From: Lepidostoma basale
Lineage: Eukaryota > Arthropoda > Insecta > Trichoptera > Lepidostomatidae
Length of the DNA stretch: 64,000 nucleotides
NCBI GenBank assembly: GCA_022606425.2
Contig: JAHDVF020000023.1
Location: 62,001-126,000 of the forward strand
Direction of reading: 5' to 3'
Positions 51,716 to 61,717 of this stretch are shown here, in pieces. The notes under the pieces were generated by a model. It was not told where the DNA came from. It worked only from the letters and a program-made list of their open reading frames with translations, and searched no databases. Position numbers and translations under genes: made by a program. Numbering within the stretch: position 1 is the first letter of the stretch; each line of letters begins with the position of its first letter.

Positions 51716-52200
51716 ACTTTAATATTTTTCGTTAGTAAAACGTGAAAGGTTTGCCTACTTTTTCGCATAAACGGAAAAAATATGTCGATGATTCGTAAAA
51801 TCGAGTGCAGTTTAGTCTTCATAAGAGGACTTTTGTGTTTGGACCCACTTGTGAAGCGCCGTACAAACTATCGATCTACCTAATTTAGCAGCGCCCCATA
51901 AACATTTCAATTAAACGGGAGCGGTCCCATACAAGCGGCCCAATTAAGGCTATGTCATCGCGGCTGGCATGAATGGCTTGTCGGTAGATTAATTGGGTCT
52001 TTGGGTCTACACATTTAAAATCAAATATGGATTGACCCAGAAACTGCGCGGTGGAACAATATTGCGTCCACTTTTCCATCGCCATCGATGGCTTTTCCGA
52101 ACGACATGAAAAGCGAATTTTATTTATTTGACCCAAATTTATAGGCTTTTACAAAATTAAATACAAAAAACATACTCTATTCAGCGACTAAAATAGCTTA
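51716..52200. other. Non-repetitive segment, possible regulatory DNA
   Basis: No part matches other repeats here. The block 51840-52130 is less AT-rich and has CCCAATTAA at 51938 and its inverse TTAATTGGG at 51989, plus AATTAAAC. These are homeodomain-type core sites. A minus-strand open frame (51885-52136) shows no family. A conserved non-coding element is one possibility. Confidence 0.3.
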
Positions 52201-52202
52201 TA

Positions 52203-52340
52203 CAACAACAACAACAACCATCACCCCGTTTCTTCGAAAGGGTAAGCAGAGAGAATGGACCGCCAGACGATTCGATCCTGACAAACCCATTAAGCTTCCT
52301 CCACATTCATACAGCGAGTCATACACGCACGTTGATTCTA
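52203..52340 (-). mobile_element. RTE-A2 3' stub
   Basis: The (GTT)n tail at 52203-52216 is followed by the complement of the final RTE-A2 codons (NRRACMTRCMNVEEA and DR-W-SILSAYP). Confidence 0.75.
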
Positions 52341-52383
52341 CAAATCAGAATAAGGAGGGATGGGTCCACACTAACCCATTTCT

Positions 52384-52640
52384 TTAGACTGTTTTCTGAA
52401 CATACTTTCACTAACATAAAACACGTCGATTTCTAAAGCGATCATGTACAGCAGTTTGATTGATCTCCAAATCGGCATCAGAAGCAGGTTGGTTCTGCAT
52501 GTTGGGAGACAAAACAGTCTGTGCAGACGCTTTCGAAAGTAACCATCCGCAACATAAAGATAGATACCCTCAATAATGACGGAATTCTCAAAAAATCTGC
52601 AGTCTGAAGAAAAAATGGCCCAAGGGGTATCCCAAGAACC
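52384..52640 (-). mobile_element. LINE-G1 C-terminal fragment
   Basis: The minus strand reads CRFFENSVIIEGIYLYVADG, FRKRLHRLFCLPTCRTNLLL and SIKLLYMIALEIDVFYVSES. This corresponds to the ENSAVLEG...RTNLPL...SSEIDVF region of G1. It has no 3' UTR. Confidence 0.72.
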
Positions 52641-52739
52641 AGCAAAGATATTAGACTTAGCTACAAACCAAGCACTGGGATCGAAACATAACAAACAATT
52701 AGAAAACAGGTAAAAAAACAATCACCTTGTACGCCTGAA

Positions 52740-53060
52740 TTCCAATGTCGACTCTAATTGGGTGAGCTGAGTGTACACTTCGAATTGCGCGCTAATTTTT
52801 CCTGAAATTTCCAAGTAACAGTGAGAGAAAGGGTTGACTGCGCCCACCCGGGGGGATGTTCCAGGCTTCCGCGAAAGATAACAGGCACCGACGGTTTAGC
52901 CTCCCAGCGCCGGTCCCTGAAATATGGATGACAATGTTTTGAGAAGTTAAAAATAAACGGGTCAATAAAGCGAAGGTGTTGCAAATATCGAGTCGTCAAT
53001 AAAGCGACGTGCCGTTTCCCGGACAATGCTATAGAAAATGTTTGAAAATACACGATTTTT
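52740..53060. other. GC-richer non-repetitive segment
   Basis: A block with GTTGACTGCGCCCACCCGGG and GTCAATAAAGCGA (twice, about 52962 and 52998) stands out from the AT-rich surroundings. A 99-codon open frame on the minus strand has no recognisable family. It may be host-derived. Confidence 0.3.
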
Positions 53061-53079
53061 CTTTTGATTTCCTTGTGAT

Positions 53080-53335
53080 CTTCGTTTCATTTTGTTATAG
53101 ACGAGTCCAGGTAAGTGAAGTCCTCCACCATCTTAAAGTTGTATCTATCCTTGAATCTGATGGTACGCCGTGAGTTATGGGTTGCATTCCTGGTTTGTTT
53201 CATTGTTTTTTGTCTTTTCTTCGTTTATCTCTAAAGCCACCTCCTTGGCTGCTGTCTCTAAAGGCTAAAATACTTGTTGTACGGCTGCTAGGGATCTTCC
53301 TACAATGTTAAGGTCGTCTGCATATCCTATAAAAT
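53080..53335 (-). mobile_element. LINE-U reverse-transcriptase palm fragment
   Basis: The minus strand reads FIGYADDLNIVGRSLAAVQQ and VF, a stop, then LETAAKEVALEINEEKTKN. YADD is the catalytic motif of the reverse-transcriptase palm and NEEKTK is the following conserved block. Everything downstream of it is missing, unlike the other LINE scraps in this window. Confidence 0.75.
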
Positions 53336-53336
53336 A

Positions 53337-53996
53337 ACTAACTAACTAACCATCGCGCCGTCTGTCCGAAGGGGTAGGCAGAAAGAATGGACTGCCACAC
53401 TTTTCTTTCCTGACATATTTCTCTCACCTTCTCAACATTCATACATCGTGTCATCCACGCGCGTCGATTTCTCTGACTCCTCACGTGGCCGACATTCAAT
53501 ATTTGATTTATTTGACCATGCCACGTTTTCCTCGGTCTTCCTCTATTTCTGGTTCCATTTACATCGTTAACATATTATTTTTTTACCATTCTTTCTTCAT
53601 TCATTCTTTCCATATGTCCAAACCATCTTAATGATCCTTTCATTATTTTGTTCATAATACCATCATTCGCACCGCATTCATTTCTTATATTTTCATTCGA
53701 GACTCTATCATACACAGAGTATCCACACATTCGTCTAAGAGATCTCATTTCTACTGCATTTATTCTACTTTCATCCTTCTTTTGCCAGTTCAATGCTTCG
53801 CTTCCATACATAAGGGTTGGTAGAAGAACGCCATTGTGCACTGTCATTGTAGATTTTTTGGATAGGTTTTTGTTTGCGATGACAACTTTAAGTGCACCAT
53901 TCACTTTGTTGCCTGCCTCAACCCTTCTTTCAATATCCCTCTCCACTCGCCCATCTCTTGTAAACATACTACCTAAATACACGAACTCATCTACTA
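53337..53996 (-). mobile_element. RTE-A1 3' end
   Basis: The minus strand reads YLGSMFTRDGRVERDIERRV, VNGALKVVIANKNLSKKSTM, LMYGSEALNWQKKDESR, YSVYDRVSNENIRNECGAND and SLRWFGHMERMNEERMVKK. It then shifts frame before the RGRPRKTWHGQINQIL codons and the terminal AYPFGQTA-like end. The (GTTA)n tail is at 53337-53350. Confidence 0.88.
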
Positions 53997-54404
53997 TTAA
54001 ATAAAAAATATTAATTTCTGTAACGCCTCATTTGCTTGAAAAATGTGATAATTATTATTGCAAATATTGCTCACATACAATTTGTTATTATTGTATTATA
54101 AATAAATGGTGTATAGTTTGATTAATCTTCGGAGCCGAAATTATGTAGAATATTGTAAGGAACCCACCGATTAGTTTATATGTAATATAACTGTATAGCC
54201 GTGTTTTATATTCGCCTATAATTCTTCGTCGTGTTATGATTGACGGGGTCTGGTTAACGTTAATGTCAGATGAAGTGGAACGTAGTACGCAGACTCCTAT
54301 CGAGAGTTTTTCTAATTCTATTCAACTCCTCGACTGATCTTTGCACTATAAAATTGCAAATCTGACAAAGTCCAAAAGTTTCCGACTTGATTATATTATA
54401 AAAT
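53997..54404. other. AT-rich stretch, nothing recognised
   Basis: No gene or repeat partner was found. Confidence 0.4.
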
Positions 54405-54600
54405 ATAATATTCTTCTCTCTGGCTCTTCTCATGTCATGGGTGGACCTCGGCCGCCTCCAAAAAGATTCTCCTAATGACCCTTTACTGAGCTCTCGTCTT
54501 CAATTCCTCAGGTATAGCTCCCAAAAATTGCAGGTTATTAAGAATACCGCCAAGCCAATGACGCCGTAGTCTTCCCACGCTGCGTCTTCCCTGCGGTAAT
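54405..54600 (-). mobile_element. LINE-V 3' fragment
   Basis: The minus strand reads QGRRSVGRLRRHWLGGILNN, LQFLGAIPEELKTRAQ and VIRRIFLEAAEVHP. The GRRSVGRLR-HW block is the usual tail of an RTE-like LINE. Short and disabled. Confidence 0.5.
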
Positions 54601-54604
54601 ATAA

Positions 54605-55330
54605 TACTTCTTCTTTCTTCTTTTTGTCCTGTCACACCTCCGTGATGCATAGGGCCTCAAGGAACCTTCTCCACCCGACTCAATCGCATGCCTGATGCCT
54701 AACATCATCCCAAGTGAGGCCTGCTGCCTTAACCTCGTCCTGCAGGGTTCTTCTCCAGGTGGCTCAAGGTCTGCCTCGCTTTCTCTTTCCTCCCATAGGG
54801 GACCAGTCTAGTGCGCCCTGAGTGATGCAGGCTGGGTTCCGTCTCAGAATAAGACCGATCCACTGCCATTTGCGTCTAGTGACTTGTTCTCTAATTGGCT
54901 TTTCGCCTCCCATGGTCCAGAGAACGGCATTTGACACTGTTTGGGGCCAATAGATTTTGAATATTGAGCGAAGGCACCTATTTATAAACACCTGGAGTTT
55001 ACCAATAATGGTAGATTTCAAGTCTCACATCCGTACAGCAGTACGCTTTTAACGCTACTGCTGAATATTTCGAGCTTGAGCTTTCTTGAAATGATACCGG
55101 AACGCCATACAGGGCCAAGCATAGCGAAAGCTCCCCTTGCCTTGTTGAGTCTGCTGGCTAAATCTTCCTCCGTACCTCCCGAGCCTGGTATCATACCACC
55201 AAACCATTGTCGCCCCATCTGACCACATCTTGAACCTCGCAGACCTCTCGATCGTGATGTTCCTAACACGATCACGCTCTCTGCCTGTGGTAACTACTAT
55301 ATAAGGCGTTTCCGGTCCCAATCCCGGATA
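54605..55330 (-). mobile_element. LINE-K 3' end, longest but damaged copy
   Basis: The minus strand reads SRGLRGSRCGQMGRQWFGGM, GGTEEDLASRLNKARGAFAM, SVKSVLLYGCET, then after a deletion INRCLRSIFKIYWPQTVSN, KWQWIGLILRRNPACITQGA and GKRKRGRP. The (GAA)n tail is at 54605-54620. It reaches about 140 bases further upstream than 24954-25541. Confidence 0.85.
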
Positions 55331-55453
55331 AAAGAGGAGGTTTCACAAGCAACGTTAGTAACCTATCTGGAGTAAAAAAAACATACACGTTCACAGATCA
55401 CTAGAAGAAGCCCCCGTTCATAGAATCCTGAAATTTGCGCACCTACCTAAAGT

Positions 55454-56037
55454 TTGTTCCAATGACAATTTGAATAATTTCTTCAATATTCTTTTAAAGT
55501 TCTTGCTGGTGTTGGTTGGTTTTAAGTGCCTAATTACTGCCATATAAAAAAAGTGGATACGTGGAACATTAATTAAATCATATAACAGCTAATTTAAAAA
55601 ACGGTGGATACGTGTAACATAAATTAAATAAACACAAAAGTCCGGATCCTCCATGTCAACATGTGCAACATCGGAAAAAACATTATGTGTTATTACATTA
55701 TGTGCTAAATTTAAAAAACGGTGGATTCGTGGAACATAAATTAAATAGACAAATGTGCACCATCTAAAAATAACATTTTGTATTAAATTATTTTTATTTT
55801 GTTATTTTATTTTATATCATTGTATTTTATATTATTTGTTTTAGATTTATTTTGTGGATGTTGGAAGATCGAAGTGTGCGCGGAAGATGCCTATTGGTGG
55901 CGATGAGGTTCGCAACCCATCACACCGCGTCTCCCGCGGGGCGAAAAGAGAAGGATGGAGTGCCGCATCAGTAAAAGTGTGACAGTCCATTCTTTCTGCC
56001 TACCCTTTCGGGGAGACGGCGTGATGGTTAGTTAGTT
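55454..56037 (+). mobile_element. S2 retroposon, full length (584 bp)
   Basis: It begins TTGTTCCAATGACAATTTGA. It continues through GGTGGATACGTGTAACATAA, TCCATGTCAACATGTGCAAC and GATTTATTTTGTGGATGTTG, the hairpin pair GCGGAAGATG and CGTCTCCCGC, and a B-box-like GGTTCGCAACC. It ends with about 65 bases (AGTCCATTCTTTCTGCCTAC to GACGGCGTGATGG) shared with RTE-A1, then GTTA repeats. ACCTAAAGT flanks it (55445-55453, 56038-56046). It has no coding capacity. It is either a SINE that captured the RTE tail or an RTE internal-deletion derivative. Confidence 0.9.
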
Positions 56038-56106
56038 ACCTAAAGTATAATTGTTAAAATTTAAAAGTCAAACCGCTCGAGAATAACTAAAGATATTAAA
56101 GGATTA

Positions 56107-56433
56107 ATTATATCTCAATTGAGACGAAGATGTAAATTGTTTTTTGGAAACAGAATATGGTAGTCGAGACGTTTACAGGATTTATAACCTGTCATTGGTT
56201 GGGTTAAGCGATCGCTTTATGTAATACAACATTCTCCTTTCCCCCCCTTCTTACGACCACCACGTCCGACAATTATTTTTGAAAGATGAAATACTCGTAT
56301 ATGCTACTATGTTGAGGAACATTTCACATATTTTTAATTCAATCTACTCTAGCGTCATCTATTAAGATTAAACCACCATATTCTGTTTCCAAAACAATTT
56401 ACATCTTCGTCTCTATTGAGATACAATTAATTC
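56107..56433. mobile_element. D-group MITE, complete, long terminal repeats
   Basis: ATTAATTATATCTCAATTGA at the left mirrors TCTATTGAGATACAATTAAT at the right. The repeat continues about 55 bases through GAAGATGTAAATTG and GGAAACAGAATATGG. It has no coding capacity. TTAA-like sequences at both edges leave the superfamily open. Partial copies lie at 10230, 18193, 27117 and 43217. Confidence 0.8.
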
Positions 56434-56784
56434 ATAAAATATAACTGTCCAAATTTAAAAACCGCTAACGATGTTTACCCCAAACTTTTGCTCCTTACTT
56501 TGAAAGTCTGGGCAAAAAATTCTTATGTTAGTTATCATTAAAAACCGTTCAAGGGTGATTGGTTCCATTACTCACTTTGAACTTTTTTGTTATTTTAAAT
56601 AGTTTGTATACCTACTTATACCAAGGTTACGTTCATATCATAATGGTGACCTCTATGGCGCAGTGTTGACATCGTGCTATTTGAGTATCCATAGGTCTAA
56701 TGTGTATGTTTTAATTGTAGATTATATAAGTGAAAACTCTTTCTAATAAAAAAATCAATTGAACCAAACATTTTTTTGATTAAC
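56434..56784. other. AT-rich stretch, nothing recognised
   Basis: No gene or repeat partner was found. Confidence 0.4.
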
Positions 56785-56915
56785 ACTGTGGAATTCCATA
56801 ATGTCATAAATTGTTATACGACATGTTTCGAAGGTTTTAAACCTTCACCATCGGGGGAATGATATAAACTTTATATCGTTCTCCCGATGATCAAGAAACA
56901 GTTTTTTAATTCGTA
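56785..56915. mobile_element. P-group palindromic element, short form
   Basis: AACACTGTGGAATTCCATAA, CGACATGTTTCGAAGGTTTT, ACCATCGGGGGAATGATATA and the inverse TATATCGTTCTCCCGATGAT occur within 130 bases. The outer right arm is missing. Confidence 0.65.
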
Positions 56916-56984
56916 AAAATTGTTATATTTTATTTATTCAAAAAAAAAAAATTTTCTTGAACAATGTGAAGCTACGTATTAAAA

Positions 56985-57930
56985 ATTTAATATTGATGGA
57001 AACTCCCTTATTCTAGAAGGGTTATTTTTTATAAATCGAACAAAAATATATATACGAGTATATTGTTTCTCAGACAATGATGTTAAGCTACATTTTAAAT
57101 AATAATTAAATAAAACGATGTTTTTTTTATACGTACTTCCACATTTGCCTTTATTTCGACAGCGACCGATTTCGCCAGGCTCAGTGGCATCGACAGACAT
57201 TGATAGACCTAGTCTGTCGATGCCAGCGAGCCTGGCGAAACCGGTAAGTAGTTGTTGTTTTTTTTTAAACATCGTTTTATTAATTATTATTTAAAATGAA
57301 CTTTCATTAAGAGATTTCTGTTAAATCATTTGATTACATTTAAAAATTTTAACATTAATGAAAACGTCCGTTTTCTAGAAGTTTTTCTTAAATTTTATAG
57401 GAGTGACAAGTTTCGCCTTTAGAGCGAAAAAATATTTATTGTTTCTCGAACAATGATATTAAACTGCGTTTTAAATATTTGATATTGATGAAAACGTCCG
57501 TTTTCTATAGGTTTTTTAAAATATTTTATAGGATTTCGCCTTAATAGGACGAAAACGTATATATTGTTTCTCAAACAATGGTGTTAAGCAGCGTTTTAAA
57601 TTTTTAATATTGATGAAAACGTCCGTTTAAAAGAGGTTTGTCTTAAAGTTTATAGGAGTGACAAGTTTGGCCTTAATAGAGGGAAAACATAGTTATTGTT
57701 TCTCGAACAATGATGTGAAACTATAATACGTTTTAAATTTTTAATAATAATGAAAAAGTTCGTTTTCTAGATGAATTTTTTTATATTTTATAGGAGTTTC
57801 GCCTTAATAGGGCGAAAAAGTATCTATTGTTTCTCGAACAATGTTGTTAAACTGCGTTTTAAATTTTTAATATTGATGTAAACGTACGTTTTCTAGTTTT
57901 TTTTTTAAATATTTTATGGAGTGACAAAAG
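56985..57930. repeat. Tandem array, about 124-138 bp per unit, split by a B element
   Basis: The block GATGAAAACGTCCGTTTTCT recurs, with changes, at 57361, 57491, 57615, 57753 and 57879. Each unit also carries TATTGTTTCTCGAACAATG, GCGTTTTAAAT and TTATAGGAGTGACAAG. A sixth, more diverged unit is at about 56985-57100, separated by the B element. The units resemble one arm of a Q-type element, so the array may have grown from a MITE. Confidence 0.78.
57101..57330. mobile_element. B-group palindromic element, complete
   Basis: AAAACGATGTTTTTTTTATA and GACAGCGACCGATTTCGCCA on the left face GCCAGCGAGCCTGGCGAAAC and AACATCGTTTTATTAATTAT on the right. GTCTGTCGATGCCA lies near the centre. It lies between units of the tandem array. 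Confidence 0.72.
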
Positions 57931-57949
57931 TGTTGTGAAAATAAAACAA

Positions 57950-58386
57950 CACCAAATTGTTCTCCTTTGTTTTCTACACTTCTGTCATACAACAATAACC
58001 AGAACAATATTCAAAATTAGATTTAGAATCAGAACAAAATTCAAAGAAGTATTCCTATCTCGCTCTCTTGTATTCAAAATATTCTAGTACTCTTTCTTGA
58101 TGACATACGAGTTTTTGCATACTCGTATTAATATTACGATATAATATAATAATAATTAAATTGGCACGTGGAAAACGTGACACGATCAAAGAAATCAAAT
58201 ATTGAATGTCGACCACGTGAGGAGTCAGAGAAATCGATGCGCGTGCATGACACGATGTATGAATGTTAAGAAAGCGAGAGAAATGTGTAAAGAAATAAGA
58301 AGTGTGGCAGTCCATTATTTCTGCCTACCTCTTCGGGGAGACGGCGAGATGGTTAGTTAGTTAGTTTGTTATATTATGATATAATA
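57950..58386. repeat. X repeat copy 2, split by RTE-A1
   Basis: AAATTGTTCTCCTTTGTTTT, CTCGCTCTCTTGTATTCAAA and TTCTTGATGACATACGAG match 21770-21960. X continues after the insert as TTATATTATGATATAATA. Nature unknown. Confidence 0.62.
58147..58370 (+). mobile_element. RTE-A1 3' stub inside X repeat
   Basis: GGCACGTGGAAAACGTGACA, TGAGGAGTCAGAGAAATCGA, ATGAATGTTAAGAAAGCGAG and CGGGGAGACGGCGAGATGG are followed by GTTAGTTAGTTAG. A 16-base duplication with one difference (ATATTACGATATAATA at 58131-58146, ATATTATGATATAATA at 58371-58386) flanks it. Confidence 0.85.
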
Positions 58387-58628
58387 CTCGTATAATTGAA
58401 GTACTGGTACTGATTTTGAAAATTTGGTTTGGTGCATGTGGTTCTCCCGTAAATATGGAGATATTCCGTGTAAAAGTGAATTGTTTTGGCCAATTTGATT
58501 GTTGCCGCACTTTATAATAGAATTGTGACACGTAATACGTTTGTGCAGTTTTGACGTTAAAATTATACTCGTACAAGTTTTTACGTTTATATAAAGAATT
58601 TTGACAGGTGTAAAAATAAAATTTTCAT

Positions 58629-59092
58629 TTGTTCCAATGACAATTTGAATAATTTCTTCAATATTATTTTTAAGTTCTTGCTGGTGTTTGATTGCTTTAA
58701 GTACCTAATTGCAGCTAATTTAAAAAAAAACAGTGGATGCGATTAACATAAATCTAATAATCACAAAAGTCCGGATCGTCCATGTCAACAAGTGCACCAT
58801 CTAAAATGAACATTATGTGTTAAAATATTTTGATTTTGTTATTTTATTTTATTTTATATCATTGTATTTTATATGATTTGTTTTAGATTTATTTTGTGGA
58901 TGTTGGACGATCGAAGTATGCGTGGGAGATGCCTTTTGGTGACGATGAGGTTCACAACCCATCACACCGCGTCTCTCGCGGGCCGAAAAGAGAAGGATGG
59001 AGTGCCGCATCGGTTAAAATGTGACAGTCCATTCTTTCTGCCTACCCTTTCGGGGAGTCGGTGTGATGGTTAGTTAGTTAGTTAGTTATATA
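58629..59092 (+). mobile_element. S2 retroposon, second near-full-length copy
   Basis: It starts at the same base as the 55454 copy (TTGTTCCAATGACAATTTGA), lacks about 110 bases in the middle, and ends GAGTCGGTGTGATGG with (GTTA)n. The shared start supports a real 5' end. No clear target duplication is visible. Confidence 0.85.
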
Positions 59093-59539
59093 ATTGAAAA
59101 ATATATTACGTTTGCTTGACATTAAGTAGTATAATATAAAATGTGGAATGTTCTTTATTGGTTTCCGAGAAATGATTGACCCCCCTTTGCATCGCAGGTT
59201 TCCTCGGCGCTCTCTCTAGCCGTCATATTGACAGCTATTCGACAAGTTATGAAAGACCTTCCGTTCTTGGTTTGATTCCTAGAATTCGGTTCAAGTTATT
59301 TTCCGGCTTTCGGGATTTATCGCTTGACAAAATGGTAGAAGGGGAGACTTTCGAGGACTTTCATAAGTCTTGAATAACGAATAAATCACAGTAAATATGA
59401 CTTTTACATAAAATAGTCACTTCACTAGTTATTACTTGAAAAAACTCATGTCGCATGGTTCAATAATATTTGTTCTGTACTTACATAACTCTATATAATT
59501 AAATATTCGACGGAAAGCGGTACATTAAAAAACATAATA
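59093..59539. other. AT-rich DNA with a small GC-richer block
   Basis: TGACCCCCCTTTGCATCGCAG at 59176-59196 looks like a splice acceptor and is followed by an open frame starting FLGALSSRHIDSYSTSYERP. A second frame is open too. No family or donor was found, so an exon is not claimed. Confidence 0.25.
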
Positions 59540-59552
59540 TCCAAATATTAAC

Positions 59553-60040
59553 AACAACAACAAACCATCACGCAGTTTCCCCGCAGGTGTAGGCAGAGAG
59601 AATGGACCGCCACACTACTCTATCCTGACATACCTCTCTAGATTCCTCCACATTCATACAGCGAGTCATACACATCAGCGATTCTTCCGGCTTCTAACAT
59701 GACCAATCTTTAAAATTTGATTAATTTGGTCGTGCCATGTTTTCCTCGGCCTACCTCGACTCCGCACTCCATTTACATCGTTAACGTATACTTTTTTTAA
59801 CCATTCTTTCTTCACCCATGCGCTCCATATGTCCGAACCTACGCAGCGATCCATTCATCATTTTGGTCATAATGCCTTCTTTCGCTCTACATTCCTTTCT
59901 ACGTACATCGTTCTACCACACATACGTCTTATGGACCTCATCTCTACCGCATTTATTCTGCTCTCATCTTTATTCTGCCAGTTCCATGCTTCGATTCCAT
60001 ACATAAGGGTTGGGACCAGAACTCCACTGTGAACGGCCAT
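59553..60040 (-). mobile_element. RTE-A2 3' end with 13-bp duplication
   Basis: The (GTT)n tail is at 59553-59565. The minus strand covers AVHSGVLVPTLMYGIEAWNW, then a deletion, GRTMYVERNVERKKAL-like codons, RWVGSDIWSAWVKKEWLKK and RSRGRPRKTWHDQINQIL. TCCAAATATTAAC lies on each side (59540-59552, 60041-60053). Confidence 0.88.
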
Positions 60041-60189
60041 TCCAAATATTAACTTCTACTATGATATCATGTTCTTTCTCTATATTTGTTTACATTTCAT
60101 TGGGAGAATACGTAAAAGTCTGAAGGGTAGAAATGGGCATTACTGATCAGAAAACTGCTTACTTACATTAAATTATATTTGCAAAACTA

Positions 60190-60418
60190 GTTACACTTTT
60201 GAGTTTATTTTCCTCGACATGTTTCGAAAGCTTACACCTTCAACATCGGGAGAACTATTTTAATTATCTAAAATTAAACAACTTGGCCTTGATTTGAATT
60301 TGTGTGATTTTTTATTATTTTGTTATTCGTTTATTTTTTCTCTATCTTGGGTAAACTGGTAAATGCTTCTACTTTCATCCTTCTTTTTCCAGTTTCATGC
60401 TTTGCTTTCATACATTTT
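60190..60418. mobile_element. P-group half element and RTE-A scrap
   Basis: ACTTTTGAGTTTATTTTCCT, CGACATGTTTCGAAAGCTTA and CAACATCGGGAGAAC at 60195-60260 are the left P arm. CTTCTACTTTCATCCTTCTT and GTTTCATGCTTTGCTTTCAT at 60365-60412 are the YGSEAWNWQKKDESR codons of RTE-A on the minus strand. Confidence 0.55.
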
Positions 60419-60439
60419 TTTAATTTTTCACGTCACAAC

Positions 60440-60885
60440 GTTTTGGTTATTTGGTCGGTCATCCACTGCTGAAGGTAGGTTTCTGCCAAAGCACGACACT
60501 ACCCCAAATCCATCGCCACTCTCATCCATTCAGATCCATTAATCCATTTTATCGTCGATCCAGCGGCCAGAGGGACGTCCAACTCTACGAAATCCTGTTC
60601 GCGGTCTCCATTCCAGAACCCGTCACCCCCATTGGACATCGGTCCTACGACAAATATGGCCAGCCCACCGCCACTCAAGCCCGCCTATCCTCAGACCCAC
60701 CTCAGTCACCCTGATTTGTTGTCGAATTCTATCCCTCAAGGTTATATATTCCAAGCATGGCTTTCTATGGCGCGCTGGGCGACCTGGAACTTATATACCA
60801 GACCCCTTGTCTAGGTCCACGTCTCGGCGCCGTAGGTCATTGCTGGCAAGACGCACTGGTTAATGAATTTGGTCTTGAGGCATTG
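60440..60885 (-). mobile_element. LINE-W 3' end, decayed
   Basis: The minus strand reads CLKTKFINQCVLPAMTYGAE, TWT, then VAQRAIESHAWNI-like codons, RRA-VAVGWPYLS for the WAGH block, MGVTGSGMETANRIS and SWTSLWPLDRR. This is the post-palm tail of a LINE related to LINE-M. There are many stops. Confidence 0.65.
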
Positions 60886-61154
60886 GGGTATTTAATGGGT
60901 AAAAATATGACGTAGTTTCCCGAAGATTTTTTTTGATACAACTTACCTAATTTGTTCCTATTGCCTTACAAACTCAATAAAATATCAATTACCAGACTTA
61001 ACTCCACCCTCTTATCATGTAATATTTTGTACACCAAAGAAGGATGAGAACCATCCGATACCATTTGAGTGAGTAATTGCAATGTTATTTTTTAATTATT
61101 AAAATGTATATATTTTAATCTATTGTTTCGTCAATTCTAAACTTTACTACCATA

Positions 61155-61625
61155 TTTCATCGGCTGCCCCTCGTATTCGAGGAACGCTGTCCTTCATGGT
61201 TGTGGGTCTTCATGTATCTAAAAAGCCCAATCCTGGACCCACACCTCTGGGGCATCTAGAGCAGGGGAAGACGTTGGAAACGGAGCAACCTTCGTCTTCC
61301 TATGGTCTCTCCTTTCTTCTCCTCATCCTCTCTGCGGTGCCATCACTGCGTTGTGCTTCAAAGTCCTGTGTGCCTTTATGTACTGGTATTCTCTATCCAG
61401 GTCTGTCTTCTGCAGTATTTTCTCCTCATTTACCATCGATGTTAGTCCTTTCGAGTTTGTTTTGCTTTTAGACAGTCCTTGAAGTGTTTCCTCTGACCTT
61501 CGTGTGAACGTTTCCCTTGGGTCAGCTGAGAGTACAGAATTATCTTGGGAGTCTACTCGTAGTCTCTACCATATATAAAGATCGGACAGAGAACACTATT
61601 GCACACAGATTGTTTAAAATTAAAA
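61155..61625 (-). mobile_element. LINE-Z 3' end with C-terminal zinc-finger motif
   Basis: The minus strand reads TPKIILYSQLTQGKRSHEGQ, RKHFKDCLKAKQTRKD, and lower down CSRCPR, then after a one-base shift CGSRIGLFRYMKTHNHEGQR and a stop near 61163. This is the end of a LINE ORF2 with a single C2H2-like finger. Related pieces are at 33362-33545 and 63397-63572. Confidence 0.72.
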
Positions 61626-61664
61626 GTGTTTTTTAATACCGTTAACCGTTTTTATTATACCTAC

Positions 61665-61717
61665 TTCTTCTTCTTTGCGTGCCGTATCAGGTCCCTCTGA
61701 CGTCGGCAATTACTCGA
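61665..61717 (-). mobile_element. LINE-R tail stub
   Basis: TTCTTCTTCTTTGCGTGCCG, TATCAGGTCCCTCTGACGTC and GGCAATTACTCG are the 3' terminal bases of LINE-R in reverse, cut off by LINE-G1. Confidence 0.6.

Noticed and set aside
52754..53053. 99-residue minus-strand protein
   Set aside because: No recognisable domain, codon pattern or splice context. The segment is recorded only as a GC-richer block.
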